64,000 nt of DNA from a virus. The stretch is taken from the IMG/VR virus record IMGVR_UViG_3300024999_000067, positions 1 through 64,000 of that record, one strand, 5' to 3'. The translations under genes were made by a program, and so were the position numbers. Positions 48,093 through 57,058 of this stretch are shown here, piece by piece. The notes under the pieces are model-generated. The model worked only from the letters and a program-made list of their open reading frames with translations. It ran no database searches and was not told the DNA's origin. Every line of letters starts with the position of its first letter. Position 1 is the first letter of the stretch.

Positions 48093-48721
48093 TAGTTGTC
48101 AGTTACTGTAACAGGAGTATCTACAATATCTATTCCACCAGGAACTACAGGGTCAGCCACTGGTGTAGTAGTATCAAAGCCTCCACTTGTAGTCGCTGTA
48201 CCTTCTTCCCCAGTATTAGTCACATCCGTAACTGTTTCTGTATTGGTCCTGGAATTAGTAACCGTAGAATCTCCTCCACCAGTATCAATATTTGACGTAC
48301 TCCCAGCATTCTTACCAATACTGTCTACAATCTCTGTGGCGGCCCAGGCTCCCGCTACCCATTTCAAGGTATTCAATACTCCACCACCTAGGACTTGAAC
48401 ACTTCTGTTTCTGTTATTGGAATCGGCAATGACTACATCATTCAGATTCGTCCCCCCACCACATGGATCGATCTGCTTACCAGTAAGTGCTCCAACAAGT
48501 TGTGCTGTAGCCTTCTGCTGCTCAATCATGACGATTGCCATATCTGACAACTTATTGTAATCTGGGCCATTCATCGCCAGGGCTTGATAGCAAGCTGTCC
48601 GGGAATTTTCTTTGTTCATCTCAACCTGGAGAAGACCATCGTCAGGTGCGAACTTATGCATACTACACCCAGTCAATAGAACAATAACAGAAAGTAACAG
48701 TACAGTAGCAACTCTTTTCAT
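48092..48721 (-). CDS. Lipoprotein
   Basis: A 209-aa protein. MKRVATVLLLSVIVLLTGCSM is a lipoprotein signal peptide with lipobox LTGC. Mature part: helical first half (residues 30-90), then a Thr/Asn/Gly-rich low-complexity region with poly-Thr-like repeats. Probably outer-membrane-anchored. AAGGAG precedes the ATG. Lysis (spanin-like) or superinfection exclusion are options. Confidence 0.75.
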   Translation of the reverse strand: MKRVATVLLLSVIVLLTGCSMHKFAPDDGLLQVEMNKENSRTACYQALAMNGPDYNKLSDMAIVMIEQQKATAQLVGALTGKQIDPCGGGTNLNDVVIADSNNRNRSVQVLGGGVLNTLKWVAGAWAATEIVDSIGKNAGSTSNIDTGGGDSTVTNSRTNTETVTDVTNTGEEGTATTSGGFDTTTPVADPVVPGGIDIVDTPVTVTDN

Positions 48722-48732
48722 AACAATCTCCT

Positions 48733-49236
48733 TTAATAGTAAAATGAAACTCGGGATGGATGTCTTCCAAATGGTGAGTGAGCAAATGTATTCGTTCTAT
48801 CTTTTGCATTCTTTACTACGAATCCATTGTGTTCACCACTACTTATTCTATTCGCTTTACCTAACTGTACTCTATACCCCTGCCTTGGTCTATCCGAGAA
48901 TACAACTATGGCAGTACCACTTCTAAACATGGGGAATATACGGAATGCTTGACGACCCCCATTGGCAACCCTGTATGTATTTGCACTCTTTACCGCAGAT
49001 GCAAATTGACCAGCACCTGAATAAGGTACAGGAGTAGCTTCTACCCACTGTACTCCTTCAAGTTCCGCAGCATCAATATCCTGTTCAATTGCTCTATCTT
49101 CATCATCTTTAGCAAATGGGTCATACTTTGCAGTAGTATCTCCTGGCCCTGTCTGTTTGTTATCATTATCGCTGGAACAGGCAGTTACCAAAAATAACGA
49201 TAACACTGATAGCACTAAAACCATTAATCTTTTCAT
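48733..49236 (-). CDS. Lipoprotein
   Basis: A 167-aa protein. Start at 49236 (MKRLMVLVLSVLSLFLVTACSS) gives a proper lipobox VTAC; an upstream in-frame start at 49284 would place 16 residues before the signal. Mature domain: acidic then beta-rich (VQWVEATPVPYS...AIVVFSDR). AGGAGGATCAG precedes the ATG. Function unknown. Confidence 0.72.
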   Translation of the reverse strand: MKRLMVLVLSVLSLFLVTACSSDNDNKQTGPGDTTAKYDPFAKDDEDRAIEQDIDAAELEGVQWVEATPVPYSGAGQFASAVKSANTYRVANGGRQAFRIFPMFRSGTAIVVFSDRPRQGYRVQLGKANRISSGEHNGFVVKNAKDRTNTFAHSPFGRHPSRVSFYY

Positions 49237-49246
49237 TCTGATCCTC

Positions 49247-49747
49247 CTACTGTAACGAATTCCATAAAGCAAAACTCCCACCAATTACGCCAAACGTACC
49301 GTATATCCAATTTCTGTATTCCTGCTGTTTCGGATGATCTTTTAAATAAAATTCGGCCATCCAAATAACAAATGAAGTTGCAACCACTTTCGAAGCAATG
49401 ACTACTCCTTTTTCTGGGTTTGTTCCAAATAGAGGATTTGCTTCAATGTACCCATCATCAAGCTTGTCGAATGTAGTTAACGTATCCGCAACCTGTCCTG
49501 CTACTGCTGTTCCAAGCCAAAACTTATTCCAATTAGTAAAAAGTACTTGAGTATTTGAAGTATCTACTTCCTTTTTCGGTTCTATCAATCCCATTGGTTC
49601 TACTGGAACCACAAACATTTCTTCGATAGGTAATTGTTCTACTGGCTCAAGGTATACTTTTCCACACCCTATAAGCTGCGAAATAACGAGTATTACAGCA
49701 ATGCCCCAGAGTATACCAGATACTATCTTTTCAGTTCTGCTTATCAT
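49247..49747 (-). CDS. Lipoprotein with two further membrane segments
   Basis: A 166-aa protein. The N-terminal helix (ILWGIAVILVISQLIGCGK) ends in a lipobox LIGC. A Pro-rich spacer is followed by segments resembling a two-helix membrane region (KVVATSFVIWMAEFYL and WIYGTFGVIGGSFALW). Third lipoprotein in a row; roles may be linked. Confidence 0.65.
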   Translation of the reverse strand: MISRTEKIVSGILWGIAVILVISQLIGCGKVYLEPVEQLPIEEMFVVPVEPMGLIEPKKEVDTSNTQVLFTNWNKFWLGTAVAGQVADTLTTFDKLDDGYIEANPLFGTNPEKGVVIASKVVATSFVIWMAEFYLKDHPKQQEYRNWIYGTFGVIGGSFALWNSLQ

Positions 49748-50019
49748 TTCCCTGTTTCCAACTCCAAATTTAGTACAGCCAAATCTAGCAAAGGTCTTAC
49801 TTCAATCTTTGACTGCTCGGCAAAGTGGAGCAAATCTATTAGTAGACCAAGAATATCTGTTTCCAGCTTATCTTCACTAAATCCATCTGTATCTGGTGGT
49901 ATCCATGCGAGTAGTGCTTTCTTTGCGCGTTCAGCACGTTCCTTATTAACGTACTTCATCGCAGACTTTCTACCATGTAAAGCGGCATGAACGATGGTAC
50001 TTGAACTTACTTTCTGCAT
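49744..50019 (-). CDS. Hypothetical protein
   Basis: A 91-aa protein beginning MQKVSSSTIVHAALHGRK at 50019, just after the stop of a small membrane ORF. Basic N-terminus and helical C-terminus (ILGLLIDLLHFAE). A 12-residue longer start is possible. Unknown. Confidence 0.6.
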   Translation of the reverse strand: MQKVSSSTIVHAALHGRKSAMKYVNKERAERAKKALLAWIPPDTDGFSEDKLETDILGLLIDLLHFAEQSKIEVRPLLDLAVLNLELETGK

Positions 50020-50020
50020 T

Positions 50021-50104
50021 TTACATAGGTCCAGCAAGTTGCCACAAGAGAGCAACCAATTCGATGATCAGCACTACAAGCAAGATATTAATTGCTCGAT
50101 TCAT
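50021..50104 (-). CDS. 27-aa membrane peptide
   Basis: MNRAINILLVVLIIELVALLWQLAGPM, one transmembrane helix, stop at 50021-50023. AGGAGG lies about ten bases upstream of its ATG. It directly precedes the next gene. Possibly a holin-like or anti-host peptide. Confidence 0.45.
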   Translation of the reverse strand: MNRAINILLVVLIIELVALLWQLAGPM

Positions 50105-50142
50105 GGCACCATGTCCTCCACTATCGTTAGGTTATATACCAA

Positions 50143-50562
50143 TCACACTACATCATCGATATCTACATTCATTACTTCTTCCTTGGATTTTGCCTCTTTG
50201 ATTTTCTCCTTAGCGGCAAAGTATCCATCCTTTACATGCTTCATAACAGGCATCGCGTCAAACTCCAGTACATCCATTACAGCAGACGCACCACCATATC
50301 CGGCAAGCATTTGAGTAACGTAGTTGTCCAGTCTGGCAATGATCATAGGATCTTTAATAATCCCAGAGGATACTGCATAGCATAGAAGCACCCCGCGAAG
50401 AACATCGGTTATATTATCTTCGCAATCTCCTATTTCTGCTGCTAGTTTCTCTCGCATTTTGATTTTCAAGAATCTTTCACGAGACAGTTTATCTAATTCA
50501 ATATCAGTCTCTTCACCTGTAAGGTATTTGCCGTACACTTGAAATTCTTCTACTGGTAGCAT
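50143..50562 (-). CDS. Hypothetical protein downstream of the DGR reverse transcriptase
   Basis: A 139-aa helical, charged protein (MLPVEEFQVYGKYLT...). It overlaps the RT stop by 13 bases. It does not look like Avd, the usual DGR accessory protein. Tail assembly or chaperone functions are possible. Unknown. Confidence 0.6.
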   Translation of the reverse strand: MLPVEEFQVYGKYLTGEETDIELDKLSRERFLKIKMREKLAAEIGDCEDNITDVLRGVLLCYAVSSGIIKDPMIIARLDNYVTQMLAGYGGASAVMDVLEFDAMPVMKHVKDGYFAAKEKIKEAKSKEEVMNVDIDDVV

Positions 50563-51191
50563 AATCCTAACCTCCCTTGATGTGATTGTGGTAGACGACT
50601 CACCATTGCAGCGTTATTCAAAATAACAGACTTTAGTATTTTTATACTACTAGTCTTTTGTGAATGTGCAATTATAGATCCAACTGTAATTATATTTCCT
50701 TTAAGTACTGCCTTCTTAAATTTACATAAACTATACTTACGGATCAATCTGTGAGTAGGCCACGTTCTATACCCAACAAAGTTTATACCGTCAGCAACAG
50801 TTCTTTTCGACCATTTGGATAAATGCAGGTGTAGTCTAGTAAACAAATACTCTTCAATATTCTTTCTGGCCATGGAGGCTTCAGCAGATGACATTCCTAT
50901 TAGTACCATATCGTCAACATAGCGGACATACCTGCATATTTTAAGTTTTCTTTTAATATAATGATCTGCAGGATTTAGATAAATTAAAGCGTATAGCTGT
51001 GATAGTAAATTTCCTAATGGGATTCCCTTACCCATTCCTAGGCAAGTGTAAAATTGTTTCATTACGCTAAGCAGCTGTTCATCTTTTATCTTATTTCTTA
51101 TTAATTTTTCAAGAACTATTCTATCAATAGAAGGAAAGAATTTTCTTACGTCAAGATGAAGTGTGTAAAGACTTTTAGAACAATTTTTCAT
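50550..51191 (-). CDS. DGR-type reverse transcriptase lacking its N-terminus
   Basis: A 213-aa RT. LHLDVRKFFPSID holds the first catalytic Asp, GIPLGNLLSQLYA is the motif 4 variant typical of DGR RTs (SQ rather than SP), RYVDDMVLIG has the YVDD Asp pair, and FVGYRTWPTHRLIRKY matches the DGR thumb. Typical DGR RTs are about 300-380 aa; roughly the first 90-100 residues are absent. The start at 51191 is only 13 codons before the catalytic motif. Activity is doubtful. Confidence 0.85.
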   Translation of the reverse strand: MKNCSKSLYTLHLDVRKFFPSIDRIVLEKLIRNKIKDEQLLSVMKQFYTCLGMGKGIPLGNLLSQLYALIYLNPADHYIKRKLKICRYVRYVDDMVLIGMSSAEASMARKNIEEYLFTRLHLHLSKWSKRTVADGINFVGYRTWPTHRLIRKYSLCKFKKAVLKGNIITVGSIIAHSQKTSSIKILKSVILNNAAMVSRLPQSHQGRLGLCYQ

Positions 51192-51273
51192 AGAAAAGTA
51201 AGCGTAATCGCATAAGTTCTATATACTTATGCATTATTACTCCTTCTCTACTATACTTCTTTCCTGTAGACAT
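51175..51273 (-). pseudogene. Frameshifted remnant of RT N-terminal region
   Basis: Read from ATG 51273: MSTGKKYSREGVIMHKYIEL. SREGVIMHK resembles the R-x-G-x-G-THK motif that precedes the palm in DGR RTs. About one base shift near 51215 joins it to CDYAYFSMKNCSK of the RT frame. A good AAGGAG precedes ATG 51234. It looks like a truncated RT start with a +1 frameshift. Confidence 0.5.
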
Positions 51274-51280
51274 ATTACAG

Positions 51281-51300
51281 AGCCGCGCTATCGCGCGACT
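51281..51300 (-). promoter_or_regulatory. DGR target-site hairpin
   Basis: On the - strand, AGTCGCGC pairs with GCGCGGCT across a GATA loop: an 8-bp stem (one G-T pair) with a 4-nt loop, immediately after the variable region and overlapping the stop. DGR targets need just such a hairpin beside the variable region, as in Bordetella phage BPP-1. It supports the DGR identification. Confidence 0.8.
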
Positions 51301-51420
51301 AGACAGGGTAACAGGCGGAGCGACCACCATAGTGCGCGTTAGAGAAGGAACGGATGCTGCCCAGGTAACGGAGCCAAACCCCGGCAAGCGAGCCAGCGTT
51401 CCAGTTCCCACTACCTATAA
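51299..51420 (-). other. DGR variable region (VR) of the target protein
   Basis: Encodes the last ~40 residues, GSGNWNAGSLAGVWLRYLG through HYGGRSACYPV. The pattern of Trp/Asn/Gly scaffolding with interspersed Ser, Leu, Arg and Tyr matches C-type-lectin-fold VRs of DGR targets. These codons would be rewritten at adenines of a template repeat. I see no matching template repeat nearby. Confidence 0.75.
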
Positions 51421-52948
51421 CGCATAACTGATCTCTAATGTACTGATAGAATCCATCTTTTCCAAATAAGTCTGTACCTGTGGTTGAAATCCCTGAACTG
51501 TCTTTAGGAAAACCAATAGAAGTCAAGGCGTAGGAATTACCACTTGCTCCATTAGATAAAACTTGGTTTGTTCCGTTACCAAATAATTGAGTTACGGAAG
51601 AACCACCAGATGCAGCAATAAAAGGCATAGTAATAGCCTCCATCATTGCTGCAACTCCAACTGATCCCCAATGATCTGTGGCTAGAGTAGCTCCTGCAGT
51701 GAAAGATTTCATAGATACTGACTCTTTCGCTACATAAAAAGACCCTGTATAGATTGTTCCACCAGAAACCCATGCAGTATACCCAGTAGCATTAACTCCA
51801 TCTAAAGTAAAATTAGTAGGATCAACTACAGTCACAGTAAACAATTTATCGTTTAGCTGCGTAGTTCCCACAATAGATGTAATATTAACAATTTGTCCAG
51901 TAGTATATCCATGGGCTGCTGTGGTTGTGACCTGACATGGATTAGCTAACGTAATAGCAGATATGGCTTTAGTTGTTACAATGCTTGTCATTCCAATTAA
52001 AATCTGCCACATATTTCCATTTATATCAGATACACCACAAGCTTGTCCATTGTGCGTAGTTTTAGCAAATAGATTTCCAGATCCTGTTTTGGCACAATTT
52101 GGATATCCATCAGAAACATACAGGACTGTAGTATCATTAGTATCCCTTAGTGCGTTATTGTTGTTCCCTTTAGGAAAGTTTGTAGTAGCGGATGCCCACC
52201 AAGCGCAATTCGCAGTACCAGTCGCAGCTTGCCCATGCGCTAAAGAAAGCATAGCAAGTGCAGAACTCATGAATACAGATTGATTAAAAAATATACTTGA
52301 GTTATTTACAGCACCATTTACACCATCTCTCGCTTTCGCAGCAGTAAGGAAAGCATAATTTGCATTTATTCCTAATACTGACGTAAGAGCACTGATAGGA
52401 TTATGATCTGATCCAGAAGAAAGTGGTAATCCATTCTTTATAGAACTTGCGATAAAACCAGTCCCCTTGGCGTTTTTACTGACTTGATACTTATCAATGA
52501 AGAATCCAGGCTGCTCTACACCACCATCAATAAATGCCCTATGTAACACGAATCCAGCAGCAGTCGCAGCAGCCCTATTAGCAAATGTTTCTGATCCGAC
52601 AATATTAATATCGTTAGGAGTGTAAATTGAATAAGTAGGGTTTTCAGAATGGTTTATCCTGTAAAAGAACTTAGGAATCCAGACCATTACGGAACCATCA
52701 GAGAACTGGTAGTTTCCATAATTAGGGGAAAGAGGATCGGAATATCCTGACATGGGGGTAAATCCAACAGGTAGTACAGCAGGATCACAAACTCCTACTC
52801 CAAATCCAGTAGAACCTGGGAGTCCTATGGTCATTACATTTCCAAGTATGCCAGCATGCATCCAGCCAGGATTGCCAAGTGTATCTTGACCGTAAACTTT
52901 TGCTCCATTGGTCGATATTGGGGCAGCCGAAGTATTAATGTTTGGCAT
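51299..52948 (-). CDS. DGR target: tail-associated receptor-binding protein
   Basis: A 549-aa protein, starting MPNINTSAAPISTNG. N-terminal ~120 residues resemble tail-fibre attachment sequence; the centre has FFIDKYQVS and NGNMWQILIG, fitting FGE/C-type-lectin-type folds. An Ig-like insert (CQVTTTAAHGYTTGQIV...) sits at residues ~350-410. The C-terminal CLec domain ends in the VR. This layout matches known DGR targets. It is followed by the hairpin and RT. Confidence 0.8.
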   Translation of the reverse strand: MPNINTSAAPISTNGAKVYGQDTLGNPGWMHAGILGNVMTIGLPGSTGFGVGVCDPAVLPVGFTPMSGYSDPLSPNYGNYQFSDGSVMVWIPKFFYRINHSENPTYSIYTPNDINIVGSETFANRAAATAAGFVLHRAFIDGGVEQPGFFIDKYQVSKNAKGTGFIASSIKNGLPLSSGSDHNPISALTSVLGINANYAFLTAAKARDGVNGAVNNSSIFFNQSVFMSSALAMLSLAHGQAATGTANCAWWASATTNFPKGNNNNALRDTNDTTVLYVSDGYPNCAKTGSGNLFAKTTHNGQACGVSDINGNMWQILIGMTSIVTTKAISAITLANPCQVTTTAAHGYTTGQIVNITSIVGTTQLNDKLFTVTVVDPTNFTLDGVNATGYTAWVSGGTIYTGSFYVAKESVSMKSFTAGATLATDHWGSVGVAAMMEAITMPFIAASGGSSVTQLFGNGTNQVLSNGASGNSYALTSIGFPKDSSGISTTGTDLFGKDGFYQYIRDQLCVIGSGNWNAGSLAGVWLRYLGSIRSFSNAHYGGRSACYPV

Positions 52949-52949
52949 A

Positions 52950-55637
52950 TCAAACTCCTAGGTATAGATTTTCATTGTTTATTGTAAGTTCTACAAAGTT
53001 TACAGATATGTATGGTGGTAGCCCTAAAACACGGTCTACTCTTAGTTGGTCGGCGAAACTAAGAGGTGTTCTGTAGACCGCCATGCCCCTATCCCCGATC
53101 CGTATCTTCGCTGTCGGCACCAGCGCAGCCAGATCGACACTGGCGTTGCCGGTGAACTCGGGGATGAGCTGAAAGTCTCTGCCGAGGGGGGCCTGAAAGT
53201 TGCCGACTGGGAAGGCTGTACCATCGAATGCGCCGTCTATGCCGAGGGGTCCGGGAACAACAACAGGAGTGCTCTCGGCTTTGGCAAAATCAAAAATTGT
53301 CCCATTGAATACGCCCACTCCATCAGTTTTACTGCCGATAAAAATAGTCTCTCCCCAGCCGATTGCGGCGGTAACTGTCTCGTCGGTATCAGTTGCGCCG
53401 TTCAGGATCATTGTTGTCCCTGTGGGTGTGTGATCAATCACTAGAGTGTTGATCTCGTTCAGCGCCACTGAGCCTGATGAAGTCAATATCGCGGACCCGC
53501 CGCCCGAATAAACAATTTTGTTCAGAGCCGAGATATAAATACCATTTGTTCCATCAGACAACAGCCATTGCTCTGTGTCGGCCAGGTTGGGGATAAACTT
53601 TATACTGATTTCGTCGCGTCCGCTCAGTCCAGTGTCCGTCAGGGTGTCAGCAATATTTGTCTCCCCAGGAATTGATACAACGCCATCAATTGTGTGATAA
53701 TTACTCGCCGCCCCGGTCCACACAACATCTCCGTCAGATACAGGGGCAGAATTATCAGGGAATGTGACGGCATCAGCAGAAGTTGTCCCGCCAGTCGTGC
53801 AGGTAAACCATCTCTTAATGCTGTCTGAGCATACAGCAGAGATCTTATCTCCGATGGAGTATGCAGTTGATCTCCTGGATGGTAAGTGTGTGTCAAATAT
53901 TTTATTGCCATCAACAGTGGTGTATGGCTGCAATGTTACGGACTGGTTCGGAGATAGTATGGCTATTCCTGCGGCAATGGCCAGGTGGCCGGCTGAATTA
54001 GAATGGAGACCATCTGAGGAGTCGTAGGCAGCTAATATATTAATGGTTCCAGGATCACGGAGGATCTCATACAAATCAATCTTGTCACGGTCTAGCGTCC
54101 TCACCCATGCGCTGTATGCCTCTGCCCTTGACTGTTTGTCTGCGGTCCAGCCAGAATAATTTCCAAACGGTGGAATTGTACAGATAATCGGATGGATAGA
54201 TGCTGCATCAGCCTTAGCAAGCATTGAGTTGAGCGATGCTTGCATGTCTGCCAAGGTCCGTGCAGTATTAATCACATCATTAACACCACCCATTATCAGC
54301 ACTGCAATCGGAGCACCAGCAACAACGTCAGTGGCAAACCGAGTATCAAGATCAGCCAAAGTCTGCCCGGAGATACCAGATTTAACCATCCCTGTTATCC
54401 CGATGATTTGACCGAGATGCGTGATATATGTTCCGGTGGCTGTGTAGGAATCTCCAATAGCTACAGACTTGTTGAGTTTGTTGTACTGGACAGTGTCATG
54501 CAGCACAGATTTAGTGGCACTGGTGGTTTTGATATACTCGAATGGCATCAACCGTGGCCGGCCTGTAATAATCTCAGCTTGATATCCAGTAACTGTAAAC
54601 GCCTTATTGGAATTTGTTGGGTATGCAATAACCCCAAAATTTCTGTTTGCTGCGCCAGCAGTAGTGGTGCGGACCGCAGAACATTTGTACGTTCCATCTG
54701 GTTGCAACTCAGGGATATTTGCAACTGTGGTTATGTTAGCATCTATACTGAGCATCAGGTCGCTATTAACGTCAGTTGTGGAGACCCCAATACGTGGGAC
54801 CGAATCGTCTGCCATCTTGACAAAACAGGAAAATCTGTACACATATCCAGTCACGGTGGTTAATTGCTTAAACGCTGACCGGAATGTAGCTGATTCGGGG
54901 AAAAGTAGAGCATTAACAAAACCGGCAAGCGAGGTGACAGTTACATTTGCGGTCGTGGAGTTGAGATCGGCTTTGCCGTTTGTAAACTCTGACTCTAATA
55001 GCAGATTCTTCGCAATCCTACTGCCTTTAATAGCTGGAGATAGTCCACCAGAGGAATACACAGCCGACATATCAGCATCAGTGCCACTGTAATCTGCTAC
55101 AGCCGTTGTAGGTGCGTCAATGGTCAACGCCCCGGTTGTTACAGCGCCTGTGGAGCTTATCCGGTAAAGCACACCACCCGGGAGGGAGAATCCGTTCTCA
55201 TTGACATAGTTCGTCCCGCTCCCGTCCAGCCTTTCGGTAATTGTCGTACCCACCAGCCCTGTCAGGTGATGACCATTACCCGAGGCGTCAAGCTCCGTAG
55301 CCTGGCCGACATTAATCCCCTTCCAACTCGCCCACCTCACACCATCCCGGAACACATCAATATCCCAACAATCCGGCCCAGGGAATGTCAGCGTACCATT
55401 CACGGTACATGTCGGAGCGTCGCCGGAGGCTGTGATGGTGTCGGTGACCAACAGGCCGGGGCAGGGTGAGCTGCCCGCGCCGAGGAAGCCGCTGGACTTT
55501 ACTTGCTGGGTGGTGTGGTTGGCATGAGGATATCTGGCGACGAGCTTGCCGTCTGTTACAGTAGTCTTGTAATAAGCAAGCAGGGTATCCCGATTAGGAA
55601 GTGATCTTCTATTATTAAGTAAACCAAAGTTTAGCAT
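52950..55637 (-). CDS. Tail fibre/spike with SGNH-hydrolase domain (chimeric)
   Basis: An 895-aa protein. SVAIGDSYTATG near residue 393 (Ser nucleophile), GGVNDV near 450 (Gly/Asn oxyanion) and SDGLHSN near 540 (Asp/His) are the SGNH set, so it is probably a deacetylase of host polysaccharide. N-terminal parts look LamG-like. The first ~25 and last ~30 residues are AT-rich and native-like, whereas about 53.06-55.56 kb is GC-rich, so a module was swapped between conserved ends. Confidence 0.85.
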   Translation of the reverse strand: MLNFGLLNNRRSLPNRDTLLAYYKTTVTDGKLVARYPHANHTTQQVKSSGFLGAGSSPCPGLLVTDTITASGDAPTCTVNGTLTFPGPDCWDIDVFRDGVRWASWKGINVGQATELDASGNGHHLTGLVGTTITERLDGSGTNYVNENGFSLPGGVLYRISSTGAVTTGALTIDAPTTAVADYSGTDADMSAVYSSGGLSPAIKGSRIAKNLLLESEFTNGKADLNSTTANVTVTSLAGFVNALLFPESATFRSAFKQLTTVTGYVYRFSCFVKMADDSVPRIGVSTTDVNSDLMLSIDANITTVANIPELQPDGTYKCSAVRTTTAGAANRNFGVIAYPTNSNKAFTVTGYQAEIITGRPRLMPFEYIKTTSATKSVLHDTVQYNKLNKSVAIGDSYTATGTYITHLGQIIGITGMVKSGISGQTLADLDTRFATDVVAGAPIAVLIMGGVNDVINTARTLADMQASLNSMLAKADAASIHPIICTIPPFGNYSGWTADKQSRAEAYSAWVRTLDRDKIDLYEILRDPGTINILAAYDSSDGLHSNSAGHLAIAAGIAILSPNQSVTLQPYTTVDGNKIFDTHLPSRRSTAYSIGDKISAVCSDSIKRWFTCTTGGTTSADAVTFPDNSAPVSDGDVVWTGAASNYHTIDGVVSIPGETNIADTLTDTGLSGRDEISIKFIPNLADTEQWLLSDGTNGIYISALNKIVYSGGGSAILTSSGSVALNEINTLVIDHTPTGTTMILNGATDTDETVTAAIGWGETIFIGSKTDGVGVFNGTIFDFAKAESTPVVVPGPLGIDGAFDGTAFPVGNFQAPLGRDFQLIPEFTGNASVDLAALVPTAKIRIGDRGMAVYRTPLSFADQLRVDRVLGLPPYISVNFVELTINNENLYLGV

Positions 55638-55641
55638 AATA

Positions 55642-55899
55642 TTACCCGAAATGGAAAGTTCCAGTAGTAATAGTTACTGACTTAGCCCCTATAATAGAAA
55701 AAGTATTTCCTTCAATGGCATCTATGCTACTGGTTGTATCATCATCCCATGTAATGGTAAATCCACCATCAACTACACAATAAACAAGGTTAGTTATTTG
55801 GGCACCATCTGCAATAGTTAAATTTACTTTCCCCTTAACTAATGGCATGGCCTGTATCAGACCGTTACCATCACTCTTAGCTAACACCGAATCTCTCAT
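55642..55899 (-). CDS. Small structural-type protein
   Basis: An 85-aa protein, start 55899 (MRDSVLAKSDG) with TGGAGGAAATT upstream; a longer start at 55911 is possible. Beta-predicted repeats of V-x-x-x-G. Directly upstream of the fibre gene; likely a small tail or fibre-assembly protein. Confidence 0.6.
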   Translation of the reverse strand: MRDSVLAKSDGNGLIQAMPLVKGKVNLTIADGAQITNLVYCVVDGGFTITWDDDTTSSIDAIEGNTFSIIGAKSVTITTGTFHFG

Positions 55900-55959
55900 A
55901 ATTTCCTCCATAAATTGGATAAGAATATCATTACTTGGATCATACTACAAAAATTTGTA

Positions 55960-56190
55960 CTATACAAGAAAAGTTTTTCTTGACTTTTCAATACCTGCGT
56001 ATCCTTGGATAACTCGGTCAAATACTACTACCCGATCACCAACTTTATATGGAGTAGTGGATTCTACCTGCATTTTACCGGTATCAGTAGAAATAATGTA
56101 CCGAAGATATTCAGGGTTCCCAACTATAGTTCCAATTATTTTAACCGTCTTTTTCTTACTGTTCAGGATACTGTCTAAAATTTCTTTCAT
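55960..56190 (-). CDS. Small tail-region protein
   Basis: A 76-aa protein (MKEILDSILNSKKKTVK...) with an OB-like beta pattern (VKIIGTIVGNPEYLRYIIS...GDRVVVFDRVIQ). It overlaps the next upstream gene by four bases. Unknown role, perhaps in baseplate or tail. Confidence 0.55.
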   Translation of the reverse strand: MKEILDSILNSKKKTVKIIGTIVGNPEYLRYIISTDTGKMQVESTTPYKVGDRVVVFDRVIQGYAGIEKSRKTFLV

Positions 56191-56528
56191 TCTGCCACCT
56201 TTTCTATTTCAATTGAAGAACGTGCTGAGAAAACACCCCCTTTCTTCTTCTGAATTGTAATGGAAAATTTCAATAACTTACCACGGTAAATACCATATTC
56301 TTTATCAATTGCTTCTACTAAAGAGGAAGGTTTCAAATAAGGGGTCAAGGAGCAATTGGCACTGACGATTTCTTTATCCTGTTCCTCTCTATCGATGACA
56401 GCCCTTGCAGCAGATGCCGCAACTAAATCCGTTAAAATAAGGCTATTAGAAATAGTATCCCCTACGATGCATTGATCAGAAAGTTCCACGCAACATTCCG
56501 GCTTTCTCGTAACACATAAATTTATCAT
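56187..56528 (-). CDS. Tail-region protein
   Basis: A 113-aa protein starting MINLCVTRKPECCVE. Helix-beta composition with no recognised motif. Overlaps neighbours at both ends by four bases, part of the tail operon. Confidence 0.6.
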   Translation of the reverse strand: MINLCVTRKPECCVELSDQCIVGDTISNSLILTDLVAASAARAVIDREEQDKEIVSANCSLTPYLKPSSLVEAIDKEYGIYRGKLLKFSITIQKKKGGVFSARSSIEIEKVAE

Positions 56529-57058
56529 GATTTCTCCAAGTAAATGGCGATATATACTTCATAGGTATCAAATGAGAGAACTTGTGGTGTTAACCGATAA
56601 GAATTGAAAGAAACTGGATAAGTTACTTTACAGTAACATGGAATAGTACCAGTTCTAATATCTACTTTCATCTGTTCTTGATCTACGTAAAGTGGGCCAC
56701 CTACGTTACCATACCATACTGGGGGTAAAGAATCACTAGGAACGTAGGATATACTTGGTTTATTATCAACAGAATTGATTTCAGTGAACACTAAATCGTT
56801 TTCTCTGGTTCTGGTAACTGAACCGAGAGCAGTAATATCACCAGCAGTAGCCAATATTTTAGAGATGTAAATACCATCAGGACATTTAGTTAAGAAATGG
56901 TATGGATCCCCTGGAGCAAAACTGGTTTTCTCTACCACTTTACCATCAGAATCGGTAACAGTATCAAGTATTTCATCATGTTCAACGGTACAAGAACTGG
57001 AATCTTGGGTTACCCCTTCCCCATAATGCAAAACTATTGTTGCATGTACTTTACTCAT
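56525..57058 (-). CDS. Tail-region protein
   Basis: A 177-aa protein rich in beta-strand (MSKVHATIVLHYGEG...). Several Gly-Asp-Tyr turns and one CYC. Its start overlaps the end of the 773-aa tail protein by eight bases. Unrecognised; probably virion structural. Confidence 0.6.
   Translation of the reverse strand: MSKVHATIVLHYGEGVTQDSSSCTVEHDEILDTVTDSDGKVVEKTSFAPGDPYHFLTKCPDGIYISKILATAGDITALGSVTRTRENDLVFTEINSVDNKPSISYVPSDSLPPVWYGNVGGPLYVDQEQMKVDIRTGTIPCYCKVTYPVSFNSYRLTPQVLSFDTYEVYIAIYLEKS

Noticed and set aside
50581-50640. DGR template repeat at the 3' end of the RT
   Set aside because: Only a loose AACGC...ATGGTG...CGTC resemblance to the VR over about 25 bases; not a near-identical copy and no adenine-limited substitutions.
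53046-55092. Several + strand ORFs of 60-207 residues in the fibre region
   Set aside because: They are shadows of the GC-rich - strand fibre gene, lack start signals and show no protein-like composition.
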